A stretch of 6,083 nucleotides of DNA from Thermoplasmata archaeon (GTDB lineage Archaea > Thermoplasmatota > Thermoplasmata > Thermoplasmatales > Thermoplasmataceae). Positions 5,354-6,083 of this stretch are shown in pieces; position 1 is the first letter of the stretch; every line of letters starts with the position of its first letter. The translations under genes were made by a program, and so were the position numbers. A model generated the notes under the pieces. It was given only the letters and a program-made list of their open reading frames with translations, was not told where the DNA came from and did not search any database. The stretch lies in assembly GCA_021826795.1 (NCBI GenBank), contig JAKAYM010000110.1, positions 1 through 6,083 on the forward strand, read 5' to 3'.

Positions 5354-6083
5354 ATGATACTTGAAAACAGAAATGTTAAATGCAGGCTAGCCCAGAGAGG
5401 TGCCTATCTGGAAGAATTATTTATAAATGGAGAAACTATAATCAGGAAAAGCCATGATAACCATAAAACCCATGGTGGTGCAGCTGTCTTATTTCCCTTC
5501 GGTGGCAGGATAAGAAATGCGGTGTATTATTATAATGGGAAGGAATACAATCTTCCGGCAAATGACGGGAAAAACAGTATTCATGGCCTTGTCAGGGACA
5601 TATTGTTTAATTATATCGCAGGAAAAAATTATGTTGAATTTTATACATATTTCAGGGATAGCTCCTATCCAGGCATTGCAGAGATCAGTATAAGGTATGA
5701 AATTCATGAAAATGTGTTCAGTACATTATTTACCGTAAAATCTGTTTCTGGAAGTATTCCGGTAGAAATCGGATTTCACCCATATTTTAATGTTACAGGA
5801 AAGTATTCTATAGATTATTCCGGCAATGCAATGGAGCTAAAGTATAAAGATGGATATTTTCCGGATGGCAATTATTTTCCTGTGGATTTGAAAAATAAAG
5901 ATATGAGCGAGATCAACCTAGACAATGTATTCCTGATAAATTCTGATATATTGTTGAGAGATGAAAATCATGAAATCATAATAAAATCTGAGAATATGCC
6001 ATACACTGTAATTTACAACGGCAAATACGCCGGAGATAATTCGGTCGCAATTGAGCCCATGACAGGTGCCCCTGATGTTTATA
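5354..6083 (+). CDS. Aldose 1-epimerase (mutarotase) family protein (C-terminus cut by window edge)
   Basis: This is the first 243 codons of a galactose mutarotase-like protein (COG2017), a beta-sandwich enzyme that interconverts the alpha and beta anomers of aldoses or sugar phosphates in the cytoplasm. Family marks are FPFGGRIRN (47-55), SIHGLVRD (75-82, with His77), the catalytic-histidine motif GFHPYF (His142) and AIEPMTGAPD (232-241), where Glu234 is the expected catalytic base. Family members are usually about 280-340 aa, so perhaps 30-60 residues lie beyond the right edge; the frame is open to the last base. The ATG at 5354 follows a TATA-like box. It lies 69 nt downstream of the molybdenum hydroxylase gene on the same strand, but a T-rich tract separates them. 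Whether it acts on free sugars or hexose phosphates cannot be decided from the sequence. Confidence 0.9.
   Translation, partial: MILENRNVKCRLAQRGAYLEELFINGETIIRKSHDNHKTHGGAAVLFPFGGRIRNAVYYYNGKEYNLPANDGKNSIHGLVRDILFNYIAGKNYVEFYTYFRDSSYPGIAEISIRYEIHENVFSTLFTVKSVSGSIPVEIGFHPYFNVTGKYSIDYSGNAMELKYKDGYFPDGNYFPVDLKNKDMSEINLDNVFLINSDILLRDENHEIIIKSENMPYTVIYNGKYAGDNSVAIEPMTGAPDVY

Noticed and set aside
5101..5707. Minus-strand frames at 5101-5355 and 5489-5707
   Set aside because: They are antisense to the 3' end of the molybdenum hydroxylase gene and to the epimerase gene, whose motifs are clear.

Overview
The window looks like chromosomal DNA from a thermoacidophilic archaeon of the Thermoplasmatales, possibly Ferroplasma or Acidiplasma. 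I infer this from the low to moderate GC content, the heavy use of AGG/AGA for Arg and ATA for Ile, and the promoter layout. Every gene whose start is visible has an A/T-rich TATA-like box about 22-29 nt upstream of its best start codon, and none has a clear Shine-Dalgarno sequence. This is the pattern of leaderless archaeal transcripts. The genus is a guess; the domain and order are more secure.

Layout from left to right: (1) the N-terminal 221 codons of an imidazolonepropionase-like amidohydrolase on the minus strand, running off the left edge; (2) a 62-aa protein of unknown function on the plus strand; (3) a family III (CaiB/BaiF) CoA-transferase on the minus strand, meeting the small gene tail to tail; (4) a peptide methionine sulfoxide reductase MsrA on the plus strand, divergent from the CoA-transferase; (5) a 109-aa protein of unknown function on the minus strand, whose stop codon overlaps the msrA stop codon; (6) a xanthine dehydrogenase/aldehyde oxidase-type molybdenum hydroxylase large subunit on the plus strand; (7) an aldose 1-epimerase on the plus strand, cut by the right edge. 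The first six genes alternate strand, so each is probably its own transcription unit. Genes 6 and 7 are co-directional but have a T-rich putative terminator and a separate TATA-like box between them.

The genes do not form one obvious pathway. The epimerase and the molybdenum hydroxylase could both act on sugars or aldehydes (anomer interconversion and aldehyde oxidation), but that link rests only on adjacency. MsrA is a general repair enzyme for oxidised methionine, and the CoA-transferase and amidohydrolase have unknown substrates. No tRNA, rRNA, CRISPR array, insertion sequence or phage gene is visible, and no stretch over 300 bases lacks a gene.

Three genes have in-frame TTG extensions that would give longer reading frames. 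I place their starts at downstream ATG codons because the TATA spacing and family N-termini fit better. I found no convincing new biological system. The best leads are the two small unknown proteins, the molybdenum hydroxylase large subunit with no partner subunits beside it, and the compact gene ends.
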